A program made the translations under genes and the position numbers. The notes under the pieces were generated by a model. It searched no databases. It worked only from the letters and a program-made list of their open reading frames with translations, and was not told where the DNA came from. Below are positions 6,189 to 6,466 of a stretch of DNA of 6,466 nt, one piece after another. Each line of letters starts with the position of its first letter. Position 1 is the stretch's first letter. Source of the DNA: Anaerolineae bacterium (GTDB lineage Bacteria > Chloroflexota > Anaerolineae > B4-G1 > DUEL01); the NCBI GenBank assembly GCA_016926575.1, contig JAFGOJ010000340.1:1-6466 (forward strand). The letters run 5' to 3'.

Positions 6189-6336
6189 CTGCTCAGGCTG
6201 CGCGCCTGTCAATTACCCGCCTGGCGCGTCGAAGGGAGATGATGGGGGTTTTGCGGGCGGCGAAGCCGCCCGCAAAACCCCCACTTCCCTTTTCGCGGCA
6301 GGAAAGGCAACTGCGAAGCGTAAGCTGAGCAGTTAC
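6185..6336. mobile_element. 152-bp MITE-like element with IS66-type ends
   Basis: The ends are perfect 12-bp inverted repeats: GTAACTGCTCAG at 6185-6196 and CTGAGCAGTTAC at 6325-6336. Weaker similarity continues a few bases inward. Both ends are directly flanked by the same 8-bp direct repeat, GAGCAGCG, proving insertion by transposition. No transposase could fit, so it must be moved in trans. Ends beginning GTAA together with an 8-bp duplication are characteristic of the IS66 family, so an IS66 relative elsewhere in the genome is the likely source; the family call is inference. The interior holds a small hairpin (6194-6208, CAGGC and GCCTG around five bases), a 39-nt GAA-loop palindrome (6244-6282), and near the right end AACTGC/GCAGTT (6309-6314, 6329-6334). 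The perfect duplication and ends suggest a fairly recent event. Confidence 0.85.
6244..6282. repeat. GAA-loop palindrome, copy 1 (inside the MITE)
   Basis: Perfect 18-bp arms (6244-6261 and 6265-6282) around GAA (6262-6264); T6243 and A6283 add one more pair. The centre contains GCGAAGC, a sequence known to form an exceptionally stable DNA mini-hairpin. No T run follows directly on either strand, so it is a palindromic repeat more than a classic terminator, though it may still halt transcription of the kinase-regulator operon. Confidence 0.85.
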
Positions 6337-6344
6337 GAGCAGCG
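6337..6344. repeat. Right 8-bp target site duplication
   Basis: GAGCAGCG, identical to 6177-6184 and directly abutting the right terminal inverted repeat. The bases after it continue the ancestral regulator frame to TAA at 6361-6363. Confidence 0.85.
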
Positions 6345-6349
6345 CATCA

Positions 6350-6377
6350 TTGACAGACCGTAAAATCACGGTAGAAT
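6350..6377 (+). promoter_or_regulatory. Strong sigma70-type promoter reading out of the window
   Basis: A perfect TTGACA (6350-6355) is separated by 16 bases from TAGAAT (6372-6377), five of six matches. Transcription would start near 6383-6385 and run into palindrome copy 2 at 6411-6455. The -35 box lies in what were the last codons of the response regulator before the insertion. It could serve a gene beyond 6466 or a short RNA ending at the palindrome. Confidence 0.6.
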
Positions 6378-6410
6378 GGAGGTCTTGGAGTATCTTCTCA
6401 AAAAGTGGGG

Positions 6411-6455
6411 GATGGGGGTTTTGCGGGCGGCGAAGCCGCCCGCAAAACCCCCATC
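6411..6455. repeat. GAA-loop palindrome, copy 2 (outside the MITE)
   Basis: The 43 bases 6411-6453 are identical to 6241-6283, exactly 170 bp away. The palindrome is longer here: 21-bp arms (6411-6431 and 6435-6455) around GAA, because the flanking AT and C also pair. Flanking sequence differs from copy 1 beyond a general purine-rich/pyrimidine-rich symmetry, so the palindrome is a repeat unit in its own right and not just part of the MITE. Confidence 0.85.
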
Positions 6456-6466
6456 TTCTCCCCGCT

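Noticed and set aside
6241..6455. The two palindromes as a CRISPR array
   Set aside because: Only two copies, each a near-perfect palindrome, 127 bases between them containing a MITE end and a promoter; no cas genes.
6376..6466. Possible new coding start (MEVLEYLLKKWG...) running off the window
   Set aside because: The ATG lies within the -10 box, before the predicted transcript start, there is no ribosome site, and the frame soon runs through the palindrome.

Overview
The window looks like chromosomal DNA of a high-GC bacterium, most likely a Chloroflexota member (Anaerolineae/Caldilineae-like). This rests on overall protein flavour, GC-rich codon use and the many long perfect palindromes between genes. 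It is inference and was not searched.

Layout. (1) 1-2431, plus strand: the tail of a membrane protein resembling a NarI/DsrM-type cytochrome b overlaps a complete HdrD/DsrK-like iron-sulfur protein with two 4Fe-4S motifs and two complete CCG motifs. A 72-bp gap holding a long hairpin separates this from a lipoate-protein ligase with a TTG start. Together they suggest a membrane thiol/disulfide or quinone-linked electron-transfer module, possibly using a lipoylated partner encoded outside the window. (2) 2438-2470: a near-perfect palindrome ending in T/A runs, acting as a bidirectional terminator between convergent genes. Beside it, the 3' end of the next gene is partly duplicated in tandem. 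(3) 2505-3983, minus strand: a B12-binding radical SAM protein of the DUF4070/HpnP-like type. (4) 3984-4206: a divergent promoter region. (5) 4207-6188, plus strand: a two-component system, a six-TM HisKA_3 histidine kinase and a NarL/FixJ response regulator joined by an ATGA overlap. (6) 6177-6466: repeat-rich DNA.

The clearest non-obvious feature is at the end. A 152-bp non-autonomous element (6185-6336) has 12-bp perfect terminal inverted repeats beginning GTAA and sits between perfect 8-bp direct repeats (GAGCAGCG). That is the signature of an IS66-type MITE. It landed in the 3' end of the response regulator gene: the element now supplies the stop codon, and the pre-insertion frame can be read across the junction as five further residues (IIDRP). 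Inside the element lies a 39-nt palindrome with a GAA loop. A second identical copy lies exactly 170 bp downstream, outside the element and just after a strong sigma70-type promoter.

No complete novel defence or CRISPR-like system is visible. The items most worth following are the MITE/palindrome assembly, the HdrD-like/lipoate-ligase cluster, and the apparently leaderless kinase promoter.
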